From the NCBI GenBank assembly GCA_045121595.1, contig JBGVGI010000012.1, forward strand, positions 1 to 64,000: a DNA stretch of 64,000 nt. The letters run 5' to 3'. The DNA comes from Fumia sp045121595. GTDB taxonomy: Bacteria > Bacillota > Clostridia > Oscillospirales > Ruminococcaceae. The notes under the pieces were generated by a model, which saw nothing but the letters and a program-made list of their open reading frames with translations, had not been told where the DNA came from and did no database searches. This document shows positions 1 to 7,905 of this stretch, piece by piece (the first letter of the stretch is position 1; the number at the start of each line of letters is the position of its first letter). A program made the translations under genes and the position numbers.

Positions 1-161
1 TTTTCAGTAATTTCAGGTTCGGCGAATTTTTTACACACTGTTTTTCAGGTGTTTTTAAGGCAAAACCACAGTGAATACTTTGTGTATTCACGCGGATTTT
101 GACAAAGAAACAACGGAAAACAGTAAGTAAAAAACGGGTTCGGATTTCTCGGTTATGCCTA
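1..161 (-). other. Leader of a gene beyond the left edge
   Basis: No reading frame with a start and ribosome binding site is visible here. The stretch lies just downstream of the leftward promoter at 168-196, so it should be the untranslated leader of a minus-strand gene that starts outside the window. It contains a strong hairpin, GTGAATAC at 71-78 paired with GTATTCAC at 84-91, and the flanking AAAATC/GGTTTT stretches extend the stem. The length of at least 160 nt and the folding suggest a regulatory leader, but no known riboswitch motif was recognised. Confidence 0.45.
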
Positions 162-167
162 CCCTTT

Positions 168-196
168 ATTTTACCTTAAAATGATATAAAAGTCAA
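168..196 (-). promoter_or_regulatory. Sigma-A promoter, leftward
   Basis: On the minus strand TTGACT (196-191) and TAAAAT (173-168) are separated by exactly 17 bp. The predicted transcription start is near 161. It faces away from the gene at 343 and must serve a gene beyond the left edge. Confidence 0.65.
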
Positions 197-218
197 TAAA
201 TTTTGATAAAACAAAACA

Positions 219-236
219 GGTAGACGTAAGTCTACC
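219..236. terminator. Terminator of the 343-4676 operon
   Basis: GGTAGAC and GTCTACC form a 7-bp stem around GTAA. On the minus strand the stem is followed by TGTTTTGTTTT, which fits termination of transcription leaving the YbaK gene at 343. On the plus strand it is also followed by a short T run, so it may work in both directions. Confidence 0.7.
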
Positions 237-271
237 CGTTTTTCGTCTTTGCATGACAAAAATTTGCCTTG

Positions 272-334
272 AAAACTGCTTTAAGACAAATCTATCACAA
301 ATTTTATGCAGAATTTGTCGAAGTTTGCAGTTTT
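272..334. repeat. Imperfect inverted repeat
   Basis: AAAACTGC (272-279) and GACAAAT (285-291) pair with ATTTGTC (313-319) and GCAGTTTT (327-334), giving a two-part stem of 8 and 7 bp with a small internal loop. It sits between the stop codon of the YbaK gene and the terminator. It may be a 3' processing or stability hairpin or a worn intergenic repeat. No gene is seen in it. Confidence 0.5.
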
Positions 335-342
335 GACAAAAA

Positions 343-813
343 TTATTCCCAAGCCTTGCAGACGTCTACCCACTGAAGACTTTTTGAAGCCGTAAAAAGC
401 TCGTCAACAGTAAGCTTCACGGCACTGTTTGAAGTCCCTGCCGCAGGGTAAACTATATCAAACCTTTTTAAAGAAATATCAGTGTAAACCTTTGCAGTAT
501 CCTTAACGGCAAACGGACAGACACCGCCAACGGCGTGTCCGCAAAGCTCGGGCACTTCATCAAAAGAAAGCATCTGTGCTTTGTGGTTAAACTGTGCCCT
601 GAACTTCTGGTTGTCGATTTTGGCATCCCCTGCCGCTACGATTAAAATACATCCGTCGGGTGACTTTAAGGAAATCGTTTTGGCAATTCTTTTTCCCTCG
701 CAACCGAGCGCTTCGGCTGCAAGTTCAACCGTCGCACTTGAAACAGAAAACTCGATAATTCTGTCGTCAAGGTTAAATTCCTTTAAATACTCTCTGACTG
801 TTTCAATAGACAT
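343..813 (-). CDS. YbaK/EbsC-family aminoacyl-tRNA deacylase
   Basis: A 156-residue single-domain protein of the YbaK/ProX editing family, which in studied members hydrolyses misacylated tRNA (for example Cys- or Ala-tRNA-Pro) in the cytosol. Family features are the region KRIAKTISLK followed by ILIVAAGDAKID, and the late AVGGVCPFAV segment that lines the pocket. The substrate here cannot be told from sequence. The start is taken at the ATG preceded by AGGTG seven bases upstream; a GTG three codons earlier lies inside that ribosome binding site. The start overlaps the end of the HAD gene by 11 bases, so it is probably the last gene of a translationally coupled operon ending at the terminator near 219-236. 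Confidence 0.88.
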   Translation of the reverse strand: MSIETVREYLKEFNLDDRIIEFSVSSATVELAAEALGCEGKRIAKTISLKSPDGCILIVAAGDAKIDNQKFRAQFNHKAQMLSFDEVPELCGHAVGGVCPFAVKDTAKVYTDISLKRFDIVYPAAGTSNSAVKLTVDELFTASKSLQWVDVCKAWE

Positions 814-1444
814 TAATTTCACCTAATTCTTTAAAATCATAAATATATTTGTCACAGATTTTCTTCATCTCGCCGACGTAATCCTCCGAGGACTTGTCGT
901 AAATCCCCCAGACGTTAACGCCTGCCGTTTTTGCGGTTTTACAGGCACCGGTATTATCGTCAACAAAGATAATCTCATTCACCGTAACGCCGAGCCTTTC
1001 CGCCGCCATTTTATAAATTTCAGGGTCAGCCTTTGAGGTATTGAAATCCTCACAAGACCATACGTTGTCAAAAAGCTCGTAGATACCGAGTCTTTTAAGA
1101 CACGGCACCAGCACAAGCTGAGGACTCGCCGTCAGAATGTTAAGGCTTTTTCCCCTGCCCTTTAAAAGTCTTAAAGTATCAACCACGTTTTCCTTTGCAG
1201 GCACCGTCAAGGTATATTCGTGCAGAGCATACTTCTGCATCTCTTTCACAATTTCTTCACGGGGTGCTTTTATCCCCATCTTTATGTAATAGTCGGCTGC
1301 CCCCTGATACCCTAAAGGCGTCAGGATTTTCACAATATCGTCGGGATAATCAATGCCGTTGTCCTCCAGAACCTTTATCATAGCATTTGCAAAGGTCGGC
1401 ATCGAATCAACAAGTGTCCCATCAAAATCAAACAGGAATATCAT
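803..1444 (-). CDS. HAD-superfamily phosphatase
   Basis: A 213-residue haloacid-dehalogenase hydrolase resembling phosphoglycolate phosphatase and beta-phosphoglucomutase relatives. Motif I is FDFDGTLVDS at residues 5-14 with the nucleophile and acid aspartates. Motif II is the ILTAS threonine/serine segment near residue 105, motif III the lysine of TSKADPEIYK near 138, and motif IV IFVDDN near 160. A helical cap of type C1 lies between motifs I and II. It probably dephosphorylates a small cytosolic metabolite; the substrate is not deducible. Its ATG overlaps the TGA of the deacetylase gene (ATGA), and its end overlaps the YbaK start, so the three are coupled. Confidence 0.88.
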   Translation of the reverse strand: MIFLFDFDGTLVDSMPTFANAMIKVLEDNGIDYPDDIVKILTPLGYQGAADYYIKMGIKAPREEIVKEMQKYALHEYTLTVPAKENVVDTLRLLKGRGKSLNILTASPQLVLVPCLKRLGIYELFDNVWSCEDFNTSKADPEIYKMAAERLGVTVNEIIFVDDNTGACKTAKTAGVNVWGIYDKSSEDYVGEMKKICDKYIYDFKELGEINVY

Positions 1445-2292
1445 AATTTAAGCGTTTCCCCCGGTTTAATGCTGTAAGGCGTTTTATCCACCACAAAGAA
1501 AATCTCAAAAAGCGTAGGATTGTAAACAGTTTTCATATCAAGAGAAAACTCCAAGGACTCATACGCTTTTACGTAATCGTAAATTTCCCCGTTTGTGGCG
1601 TACCAGATGTTGTCGTGACCTGACACCTTTTCACAGATTTTAGTAAGAAGCTCCCAGTTGTTGTTGCCCTCAAACTCATAAGAGTGTCCCCAGACGTAAA
1701 ATACTCTCGGATAAAGTCCCGCACAGTAGCTGTTTTCAAGGTCAAACGCCATAAATTTTTCAAACTTTTCAAAAAGCTTCTCATCGCTATGATGACAGGT
1801 AGGCATCCAGTAATAAAAATCCTCAGGCAACATAAACAAATCGGTTTCGTCGCACTTTGTCACACGGGCATACTTAACTCCTAAGTTTTCAAGGTAGCTT
1901 CTTACCTTTTCGTAGCTTGAAGTGTTGGTGAAACGGTTGATACCTGAGTCTGCATACGCCATACCGCGTACTATCATACCAAAATCACTTTCAAGCTTTC
2001 TTCTTGAGTCAAGCACGTCAACAATTCCCTCAAAAGGTCTTGTAAGTCCGAGCGCCTTATGAGCATAGCCGTGTATAGCAATTTCGTGACCGCGGTCTAA
2101 CGCATATTCTCTGATTTTATCAACTGTGCACCCGTAATTCCCTTCTCCATTTGAATTTACGTTGAAGGTGCATTTAAGTCCGTAAGACGTGATAATATCC
2201 GAAAACTTCGGGTCAAATCTACAAGCATCATCATAGCTTAAAGTAAAAGCTCTTGCTTTCCCACCGGGAAATCGCATAAAAACATAGTTCAT
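1441..2292 (-). CDS. Polysaccharide deacetylase (NodB/CE4 fold)
   Basis: A 283-residue protein with the NodB homology fold: the LSYDDA motif near residue 19 carries the catalytic-base/metal aspartate pair, and HEIAIHGYAHKAL near 69 carries the HxxxH metal histidines. There is no obvious signal peptide, so it either acts in the cytosol or leaves by another route. Members remove N- or O-acetyl groups from glycans, but many related short proteins have no known substrate. It lies between a phosphoesterase and a HAD phosphatase in one operon, with a 15-base gap upstream and a 4-base overlap downstream. Confidence 0.82.
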   Translation of the reverse strand: MNYVFMRFPGGKARAFTLSYDDACRFDPKFSDIITSYGLKCTFNVNSNGEGNYGCTVDKIREYALDRGHEIAIHGYAHKALGLTRPFEGIVDVLDSRRKLESDFGMIVRGMAYADSGINRFTNTSSYEKVRSYLENLGVKYARVTKCDETDLFMLPEDFYYWMPTCHHSDEKLFEKFEKFMAFDLENSYCAGLYPRVFYVWGHSYEFEGNNNWELLTKICEKVSGHDNIWYATNGEIYDYVKAYESLEFSLDMKTVYNPTLFEIFFVVDKTPYSIKPGETLKL

Positions 2293-2307
2293 AAAAAGCC
2301 TCCATAC

Positions 2308-3228
2308 TTACCAGCAACCATTTTCCTCAGGAGCATGAGGGAAACGATTTCTGGAAGGAAAATAACATTCAGTAAACTCATGGTCATCATGGTTTCTGAA
2401 AAAGATACCAAAAGAATTATCTTCGTAGATATGTAAAAACACACTGCGACATTTTAAACCGCGTATATGCTCAAAGCTTGATACGTTCATCTGTGGTATA
2501 TCATGCCCGTTTATAAAGCTTATCCGCTGATACGGGTTATTCCCTGCCCACACAAAATCCCCGATATGCGCATGCCCGAAAAAGTGAAGTTTCACGTTTG
2601 AAGGCAGCGGCAGAATATTGGTAAAAAGATTCGAATGTCTGCTGCCACCGAGGAAGGCATAATGCGATGCCGTGATAACGGGACGGTCTTCTTTTTCGAT
2701 TTCGTCGCGGACATTTTTAAAAAATTCAAGGTAGGGATAACTTTCTGTGTCACCGTGAATATTCCCGTGGGTAGTGTCCCAGGACTTGTCTTTTGCGATA
2801 TGATCGGTGAAGAAGTAAAAGGCAAAATCCCCAAGATATACCTTGAAATACGGCACGTCGATATCATCCGCACAGTACCAGTTTTTATGTTTTTTCACCA
2901 CTTCATAAAAAGGTATAACTTCACTTTCATCATGTCGCATACAATCAAGTTCGTGATTCCCTGCCACGTAACAGACAGGAAGAGAGGTGCTTTCAAGAGC
3001 TTTTTCAATGTAATCGCAAAGCTTTTGAAGCCTTGTCTTATCAACACCCTCAATCATATCTCCAAGGCACCATATCATATCAGCAGGACTGTTCAAAAGA
3101 CGAAAATCCTCCATCGAAACGTCAAGGCATTCCTTTGCCTTTGAGGGGTCAGCTTGCTGAAGATCGGAAAAAATCCATATCTTATGTTTCGCCCTTTTGA
3201 GCGATTCTTCATATATGTAATCGTACAT
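2308..3228 (-). CDS. Calcineurin-like metallophosphoesterase
   Basis: A 306-residue protein with the dimetal phosphoesterase signature in order: a degenerate first motif (FSDLQ), CLGDMIEG, the GNHELD motif and HFFGHAHIGDF near residues 225-235. The first motif has Asp-Leu-Gln where DxH is usual, so one metal ligand is replaced by glutamine. It has no signal peptide. The start is placed at the ATG behind AGAGGTT; an upstream in-frame TTG would overlap the zinc-ribbon gene by eight bases and has no binding site. The substrate is unknown; it may be a phosphoesterase for nucleotides, phosphoproteins or lipid-linked sugars. Confidence 0.82.
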   Translation of the reverse strand: MYDYIYEESLKRAKHKIWIFSDLQQADPSKAKECLDVSMEDFRLLNSPADMIWCLGDMIEGVDKTRLQKLCDYIEKALESTSLPVCYVAGNHELDCMRHDESEVIPFYEVVKKHKNWYCADDIDVPYFKVYLGDFAFYFFTDHIAKDKSWDTTHGNIHGDTESYPYLEFFKNVRDEIEKEDRPVITASHYAFLGGSRHSNLFTNILPLPSNVKLHFFGHAHIGDFVWAGNNPYQRISFINGHDIPQMNVSSFEHIRGLKCRSVFLHIYEDNSFGIFFRNHDDHEFTECYFPSRNRFPHAPEENGCW

Positions 3229-3250
3229 CGTAACCTCTGTATAATTCACC

Positions 3251-4018
3251 TTATCCAAGCAATTCCAATTTTAATTCAGTGAAACTCTCCATTAATGTCT
3301 CACTTTTTTTGTAAATCTCTTGTGTATATGTTTCATAACTGCCCTTGACAGAAAGTACAAAATTCATATATTCAGAATAATTATGATAAAAATCTTTAAA
3401 TTCATCAAATGCATCATCAAACTTACGTGGCGGATTCTTTAATTTCGCAATATAGGTATCAATTGTATTGTTTTTCTCTATGATAGATGCAACTTTGCCC
3501 GAAAACTCCTCATCAGCAAAGAGGTTAGCCAAGGCCTCATTAAAATCATTGGCATTGCCTGTGAATTTTTCAGTATCTTTATTATGCGGATTAAAAATAG
3601 CATTGTGCCATACAGAGGATACCTGATTTGCAACACCTTCAACCTCTGCAGAAACAACCATTATTTCATTTACCGCAGTAGTAAAATCTGTGTAGTAAAT
3701 TTCAGCCTTTATATAACTTAAAAGGAATGACACCGCTGATATAATAAGCATTAAAAATACTGACAAAACCCAGAACCATTTCTTTTTAAAAATACTTTTT
3801 GGTTTCTTCTTTTCGTCTATCTTAATTTCAACAGTATTTAACGGATATCCGCAATTAGAGCAAATACCCTCCATTCCTTCGGTAGACGCACCACATTCAG
3901 GGCAATTCACCATTTTTTCTGTGCTGACGTCATCAATAAGCTGATATCCGCATTCCACACAAACTTTAGCCTTGTCACTTACTTCCTTGTTACAATTAGG
4001 ACAGTTAATCAGAGCCAT
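3251..4018 (-). CDS. Zinc-ribbon membrane protein, function unknown
   Basis: A 255-residue protein with two N-terminal zinc ribbons: CPNCNK ... CVECGY at residues 7-24 and CPECG ... CSNCGY at 39-58. A lysine-rich linker is followed by one transmembrane segment at about residues 81-103 and a helical extracytoplasmic domain rich in Asp, Glu and Asn. Such ribbon-plus-membrane-anchor proteins are common in Clostridia, and their role is not established. The start has a perfect TAGGAGG. It is 22 bases from the SGNH hydrolase gene and belongs to the same operon. Confidence 0.75.
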   Translation of the reverse strand: MALINCPNCNKEVSDKAKVCVECGYQLIDDVSTEKMVNCPECGASTEGMEGICSNCGYPLNTVEIKIDEKKKPKSIFKKKWFWVLSVFLMLIISAVSFLLSYIKAEIYYTDFTTAVNEIMVVSAEVEGVANQVSSVWHNAIFNPHNKDTEKFTGNANDFNEALANLFADEEFSGKVASIIEKNNTIDTYIAKLKNPPRKFDDAFDEFKDFYHNYSEYMNFVLSVKGSYETYTQEIYKKSETLMESFTELKLELLG

Positions 4019-4040
4019 TTTAATTCCTCCTATGTCTAAT

Positions 4041-4676
4041 TCAGTTTATCTTCAAAAGTGCCTCTCCTACAACCTCTGCCAGAACTTTATGTCCTGCGTC
4101 ACTCGGGTGAAGTCCGTCAGGCACTAAAACTTTGTCATTCGGGTCAAGAGGATTCATTTCAAACAAATCAATCAAAGCTATACCGCGTTTTTTACATATG
4201 GTACGGATAGCGTTTACGTAATCTTCTAAAATCTTGCCTTCAGGCTTACTCGGTACTTCTTCGTTTATTCTGTGAAGAGGGGTCATAAACACTATTTCAG
4301 CTTTGGGAAAATCCCTTTCAAGTTTGCTGATAAGTGAATTTACTGCACCACAGAAAGTACAGATATCATCACTGTCAACGTCACCGAAAAGCGCGTCCCC
4401 GTGTCCGTAATCGTTAGTTCCGCCAAACACCACGATAAGGTCGGCATTTTTGTCCATGGTTTCTGCACGAAGTTCAAAATAAAGATCGTATATGGCATCC
4501 ATACTGGGGACTGTATGACGTGCAATTCTCGTTCCGCCAACGCCACAGTTATAAGCATATTTTACGTTATATTTTTTCTTAATAAGATAATGAAAAGTAT
4601 TTTCACAGGACGTTGTCCCAACTCCTTGTGTTATACTGTCACCAAGAAAATTGATAATTTTCCCTTCAAGTTGCAT
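4041..4676 (-). CDS. SGNH/GDSL hydrolase
   Basis: A 211-residue esterase/lipase of the SGNH fold. Block I is NFLGDSITQGVG (nucleophile Ser near residue 14), block II the glycine of CGVGGTR, block III FGGTNDYG (Asn), and block V PDGLHPSDAGH with the catalytic Asp-x-x-His near residues 190-193. It has no signal peptide and probably removes acyl groups from a small or carbohydrate substrate. The start is the ATG eight bases after AAGGAAG; an upstream in-frame ATG is poorly spaced. It is the first gene of the leftward operon driven by the promoter at 4707-4735. Confidence 0.87.
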   Translation of the reverse strand: MQLEGKIINFLGDSITQGVGTTSCENTFHYLIKKKYNVKYAYNCGVGGTRIARHTVPSMDAIYDLYFELRAETMDKNADLIVVFGGTNDYGHGDALFGDVDSDDICTFCGAVNSLISKLERDFPKAEIVFMTPLHRINEEVPSKPEGKILEDYVNAIRTICKKRGIALIDLFEMNPLDPNDKVLVPDGLHPSDAGHKVLAEVVGEALLKIN

Positions 4677-4706
4677 AATTTCGCTTCCTTTCAAAACATT
4701 AAGAAA

Positions 4707-4735
4707 ATTTTACCACAAAAATACCCACTTTTCAA
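4707..4735 (-). promoter_or_regulatory. Promoter of the leftward 4676-343 operon
   Basis: On the minus strand TTGAAA (4735-4730), a 17-bp spacer ending in TGG, and TAAAAT (4712-4707) form a sigma-A promoter with an extended -10. Transcription would start near 4700, about 24 bases before the SGNH hydrolase start. Confidence 0.7.
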
Positions 4736-4743
4736 GGTATTTA

Positions 4744-4771
4744 TTGACTTTTTTTCCCGTTGTGATAAAAT
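4744..4771 (+). promoter_or_regulatory. Promoter of the 4793-7061 operon
   Basis: TTGACT (4744-4749) and TAAAAT (4766-4771) are 16 bp apart, with TG one base before the -10 element. It is back to back with the leftward promoter at 4707-4735. Confidence 0.7.
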
Positions 4772-4792
4772 AGAAAGGTGGAGGATGATACT

Positions 4793-5263
4793 ATGCTTAA
4801 AATACGTGACGCTGAGAGAAAAGACGTTTCTCTCATCTTAAAATTCATAAAAGGAATTGCCGAATACGAAAAGATGCTTGATGAAGTCGTAGCAACCGAA
4901 GAACTCCTTACCGAATGGGTTTTCGACAAAGGCCACGCCGAAGTAGTTATCGCAGAAGAAGACGGCATACCCGTTGGCTTTTCTCTCTACTTTTATAACT
5001 TCTCTACCTTTATGGGCAGAGCAGGTCTTTATATCGAAGATATCTTCGTATGGCCCGAATACCGCAAAAAAGGTTACGGCAAAGCACTCTTTTTGCACCT
5101 TGCCAAAAAAGCCCACGAAAAAGGCTGCGGCAGAATGGAATGGTGTTGTCTTGACTGGAACACTCCCTCTATTGACTTTTACCGCTCAATGGGGGCACGC
5201 TGTATGGACGGTTGGCACACCTACCGTTTAACCAAAGAACAGCTTAAAGAGTTATCCGAATGA
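4793..5263 (+). CDS. GNAT-family N-acetyltransferase
   Basis: A 156-residue acetyltransferase with the Gcn5-related fold: motif A reads YIEDIFVWPEYRKKGYGKAL near residues 80-100, with the acetyl-CoA pyrophosphate loop in RKKGYGKA. The late segment WNTPSIDFYRSMGA matches the DUF/SAT-like subgroup related to diamine acetyltransferases, so a polyamine or small amine is a possible acceptor; this is inference. The start is the ATG eight bases behind GGTGGAGG; the GTG five codons earlier is part of the binding site. It is the first gene of a rightward operon and overlaps the next start by four bases (ATGA). Confidence 0.88.
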   Translation: MLKIRDAERKDVSLILKFIKGIAEYEKMLDEVVATEELLTEWVFDKGHAEVVIAEEDGIPVGFSLYFYNFSTFMGRAGLYIEDIFVWPEYRKKGYGKALFLHLAKKAHEKGCGRMEWCCLDWNTPSIDFYRSMGARCMDGWHTYRLTKEQLKELSE

Positions 5264-5763
5264 TAGTAAATCTTTTTGTAATAAAAGGCGTTTTTCATGC
5301 CGAAGATATAATAGACAAAGCCTATAAAAGCTTTTATGAGGGTGAAACTCCAAAGGTTTTGCGCACCGACAAAAATAAGCCTTACTTTGAAAATAACGCA
5401 GTTTATTTTTCTCTCTCCCACAGTAAAGAATATACTGCCGTTGCTTTTTGTGAAGAAGAAATCGGCATCGACTTACAGGAAAAACGTGCGTTAAAAAACG
5501 ATATCGCAAAACGTTATTTTCACCCCGACGAACAGAAAGCTTTAAAAAACGGCTTTGATTTTTACAAAATCTGGACTATGAAAGAAAGCTTTGTTAAATT
5601 TACGGGTACGGGAATTGATGAAAACTTCAAAAGTTTCTCTGTTTTTGATTTAAACTATTTTACCCACTCCGACTTAATCCCCGACCACACCCTTTGCGTA
5701 TACACACAAAACCCCACAAGCCTTCTCCAGTGGGAGAAGGGGGACCGCGTTAGCGGTGGATGA
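5260..5763 (+). CDS. 4'-phosphopantetheinyl transferase (Sfp type)
   Basis: A 167-residue enzyme that would transfer phosphopantetheine from CoA to a serine of a carrier protein. The magnesium-binding motif GIDLQE lies near residues 69-74 and the WTMKESFVKFTG motif near 107-118. Upstream is the LSHSKEY segment. It is shorter than the usual Sfp (about 220 residues) and closer to compact clostridial versions. No carrier protein or synthase is encoded in the window. The last 15 or so codons are formed by a dispersed hairpin repeat (5716-5768), so the natural C-terminus may have been replaced. Translation is coupled to the acetyltransferase. Confidence 0.85.
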   Translation: MIVNLFVIKGVFHAEDIIDKAYKSFYEGETPKVLRTDKNKPYFENNAVYFSLSHSKEYTAVAFCEEEIGIDLQEKRALKNDIAKRYFHPDEQKALKNGFDFYKIWTMKESFVKFTGTGIDENFKSFSVFDLNYFTHSDLIPDHTLCVYTQNPTSLLQWEKGDRVSGG

Positions 5764-5768
5764 GGTGT
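5716..5768 (+). repeat. Dispersed hairpin repeat at a gene end
   Basis: Two adjoining stem-loops, CTTCTCC-AGT-GGGAGAAG and ACCGC-GTTA-GCGGT, followed by GGATGAGGTG. This pattern is recognisable as an interspersed repeat of many Clostridia genomes (recalled, not searched). Here it runs through the last codons and stop of the phosphopantetheinyl transferase gene. Confidence 0.65.
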
Positions 5769-5801
5769 TATTCAAATTTTTAAAATCTTTTGAGGTACGT
5801 T

Positions 5802-6617
5802 ATGAAACAAAAACCGTTAAAAACCATCCTAAAAGGCTTCACTATCGGAAGCGCTATGCTTATCCCAGGTGTCAGTGGCGGCACTATGGCGATAATTATG
5901 AACATTTACAGTGAGCTTCTCAGTGCTATAAACTCCTTGAGAAAGAACTTTAAAAACAGCGTTTTGTTCCTTCTCACCTTCTGTCTCGGCGCATGCACGG
6001 GAATAGTTTTGCTCTCTAAACCGATTTCCTACCTTGTTAGCCACTTCAACACCGAGATGATGTACTTTTTTATTGGTATCATCGCAGGAAGCGTACCCTT
6101 GATTTACAGACAATCGGGTGCTAAAAAAATAAGCTATAAAACCGCTCTCTTCCCTATTATCGGCGTGAGTGTAATTCTACTTCTTGACTGCTTGCCACAA
6201 AACCTTTTCCCCGTTACAAACGCTGACAGTTTTGTGGGCTTTATGGGGCTTTTCATCGCAGGGATTATAGCGGCAATTGCCCTGATTTTACCGGGTATCA
6301 GCCTTACCCATATGCTTTTAATAATGGGAATTTATCTCTCAACAATGGACGCTATCAGCACGTTTAACATCCTCTACCTTCTTCCTATCGGAATTGGTAT
6401 TGTTATCGGAACATTTGCTATCACAAAAGTACTCGACAAATGTATGTCAAAATACACAGAAGCTACCTTCCTTATAATTTTAGGCTTCATAATCGGCTCT
6501 GTCTTTGACATTTTCCCGAGAGTTATCCCCGAAGGCTTTAATTTGCTTTTATGCCTTTTGCTCTTTACAGTTGGATTTTTTACGATGTATAAACTCTCAT
6601 CTTTTGAAAAGGAGTAA
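5802..6617 (+). CDS. DUF368 membrane protein, PopT-type undecaprenyl-phosphate flippase
   Basis: A 271-residue polytopic membrane protein with about eight hydrophobic segments. The conserved N-terminal motif GSAMLIPGVSGGTMAI near residues 13-28 and its internal echo ALILPGISLTHMLL near 160-173 are the hallmark of the DUF368 family. Family members were shown in Bacillus and Staphylococcus to recycle undecaprenyl phosphate across the membrane (PopT). That role would supply the lipid carrier for wall and surface polymers here. The start is the ATG behind GAGG; an in-frame TTG four codons earlier is less likely. It lies 38 bases after the preceding gene, past the dispersed repeat. Confidence 0.87.
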   Translation: MKQKPLKTILKGFTIGSAMLIPGVSGGTMAIIMNIYSELLSAINSLRKNFKNSVLFLLTFCLGACTGIVLLSKPISYLVSHFNTEMMYFFIGIIAGSVPLIYRQSGAKKISYKTALFPIIGVSVILLLDCLPQNLFPVTNADSFVGFMGLFIAGIIAAIALILPGISLTHMLLIMGIYLSTMDAISTFNILYLLPIGIGIVIGTFAITKVLDKCMSKYTEATFLIILGFIIGSVFDIFPRVIPEGFNLLLCLLLFTVGFFTMYKLSSFEKE

Positions 6618-6620
6618 ACT

Positions 6621-7061
6621 ATGTTAAGACCTTTTAACCACCGTGACAGAGAGACGTTTCTTACCCTCGCAAAGGAGTTTTACTCCTCCCCCGCCTGTCT
6701 GCACGAAGTCCCCACAGAAAATTTTGAAAGAACTTTTATTGAAATTTTAAACGACTCCCCGTATACAAAAGGCTATATCTTTGAAATTGACGGAAACGTA
6801 GCGGGTTATGCACTCCTTTCCTTCACCTATTCAAACGAAGCAGGCGGTATGGTCTGCCTTTTAGAAGAAGCTTACGTTATCCCGAAATATCAAAATAACG
6901 GGCTCGGCACTGAGCTTTTTAAATTCGTTGAAGAGCATTTCCCCCACGTTCGCCGTTTCCGTCTTGAAGTAACCGACGTAAACGAACGTGCCCGTGCTTT
7001 GTATCAGCGTTTGGGCTACGAAGAACTCCGTTATGTACAGATGATAAAAGATTTTACATAA
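6621..7061 (+). CDS. GNAT-family N-acetyltransferase
   Basis: A 146-residue single-domain acetyltransferase. Motif A, EEAYVIPKYQNNGLGTELF near residues 87-105, contains the acetyl-CoA binding QNNGLG turn. Motif B, LEVTDVNERARALYQRLGYEE near 115-135, is typical of RimI-like enzymes acting on protein N-termini or small molecules. The acceptor is not deducible. The AAGGAG binding site overlaps the DUF368 stop codon, three bases upstream, so the two are co-translated. It ends the rightward operon begun at 4793; the next gene has its own promoter. Confidence 0.86.
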   Translation: MLRPFNHRDRETFLTLAKEFYSSPACLHEVPTENFERTFIEILNDSPYTKGYIFEIDGNVAGYALLSFTYSNEAGGMVCLLEEAYVIPKYQNNGLGTELFKFVEEHFPHVRRFRLEVTDVNERARALYQRLGYEELRYVQMIKDFT

Positions 7062-7068
7062 TTTCCCT

Positions 7069-7096
7069 TTACTAAATGTGGAAAATATGGTAAAAT
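7069..7096 (+). promoter_or_regulatory. Promoter of nagB
   Basis: TTTACT (7069-7074) and TAAAAT (7091-7096) are 16 bp apart, with TGG directly before the -10 element (extended -10). The predicted start lies about 28 bases before the nagB start codon. No catabolite-responsive or NagR operator could be confidently recognised. Confidence 0.6.
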
Positions 7097-7130
7097 AATT
7101 TTATAGATATTTTTTAAAAGGGTGATTTAA

Positions 7131-7868
7131 ATGAAACTTATCAAATCCAAAAGCTATGACGAAATGTGTGCAAAGGTAGCTCGTATTTTTGCTGCACAGA
7201 TTACCTTGAAACCCGACTCCGTTTTGGGTCTCGCAACAGGCTCTACCCCCGTTGGTATGTATAAGGAACTTATCCGCAAGTACAACGAAGAAAGAGTTGA
7301 CTTCAGTGAAGTTAAAACTGTAAACCTTGACGAATACGTTGGTCTTACAGGTGACAACGACCAGAGCTATCGCTACTTTATGAACGATAACCTCTTTAAC
7401 CACGTAAATATCGACAAAGCTAATACCCACGTTCCCAGCGGTACTTCCGACCTTGATAAAGAATGTGAAGCTTACGAAGCTTTAATCGAATCTATGGGTG
7501 GCATCGATATTCAGCTTTTAGGTATCGGCAACAACGGTCACATCGGCTTTAACGAGCCTTGCTCTGAATTCCCCGAATTCACACACTCTGTAGACCTTAC
7601 ACAGAGCACCATCGAAGCTAATGCAAGATTCTTTGAAAGCATCGACGACGTTCCCACCAAAGCAATTACAATGGGTATCGGAACAATTATGAAAGCTAAA
7701 AAGGTTATCCTTATGGCTAACGGCAAAGGCAAAGCACAGATTATCTACGATATGATATACGGCCCCGTAACTCCCGAAGTTCCCGCTTCCATTCTTCGCT
7801 TCCACCCCGACGTTACAGTTTACGTTGACGAAGACGCTTACAGCGTAATCGCAGAAAACAACAAATAA
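7131..7868 (+). CDS. nagB: Glucosamine-6-phosphate deaminase
   Basis: A 245-residue enzyme that converts glucosamine 6-phosphate to fructose 6-phosphate and ammonia, the step that brings amino sugars into glycolysis. Diagnostic motifs are GLATGSTPVGMY near residue 35, VNLDEYVGL near 63-71 with the catalytic Asp, and LGIGNNGHIGFNEP near 127-140 with the active-site His. The length is normal for the short Gram-positive form without the allosteric extension of the E. coli enzyme. It stands as a single gene between its own promoter and a strong terminator. With GH101 in the same window it fits use of host glycan amino sugars. Confidence 0.95.
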   Translation: MKLIKSKSYDEMCAKVARIFAAQITLKPDSVLGLATGSTPVGMYKELIRKYNEERVDFSEVKTVNLDEYVGLTGDNDQSYRYFMNDNLFNHVNIDKANTHVPSGTSDLDKECEAYEALIESMGGIDIQLLGIGNNGHIGFNEPCSEFPEFTHSVDLTQSTIEANARFFESIDDVPTKAITMGIGTIMKAKKVILMANGKGKAQIIYDMIYGPVTPEVPASILRFHPDVTVYVDEDAYSVIAENNK

Positions 7869-7877
7869 AAGCAAAAG

Positions 7878-7905
7878 GCTCCCTCGTCAGAGGGAGCTTT
7901 TTTTA
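7878..7905. terminator. Bidirectional terminator between nagB and the LRR gene
   Basis: GCTCCCT (7878-7884) pairs with AGGGAGC (7891-7897) and is followed by a T7 run on the plus strand. On the minus strand it is followed by CTTTTGC and begins right after the LRR stop codon, so it serves both convergent genes. Confidence 0.85.

Noticed and set aside
2635..3144. 169-residue plus-strand frame
   Set aside because: It is antisense to the metallophosphoesterase, has no ribosome binding site and shows no domain.
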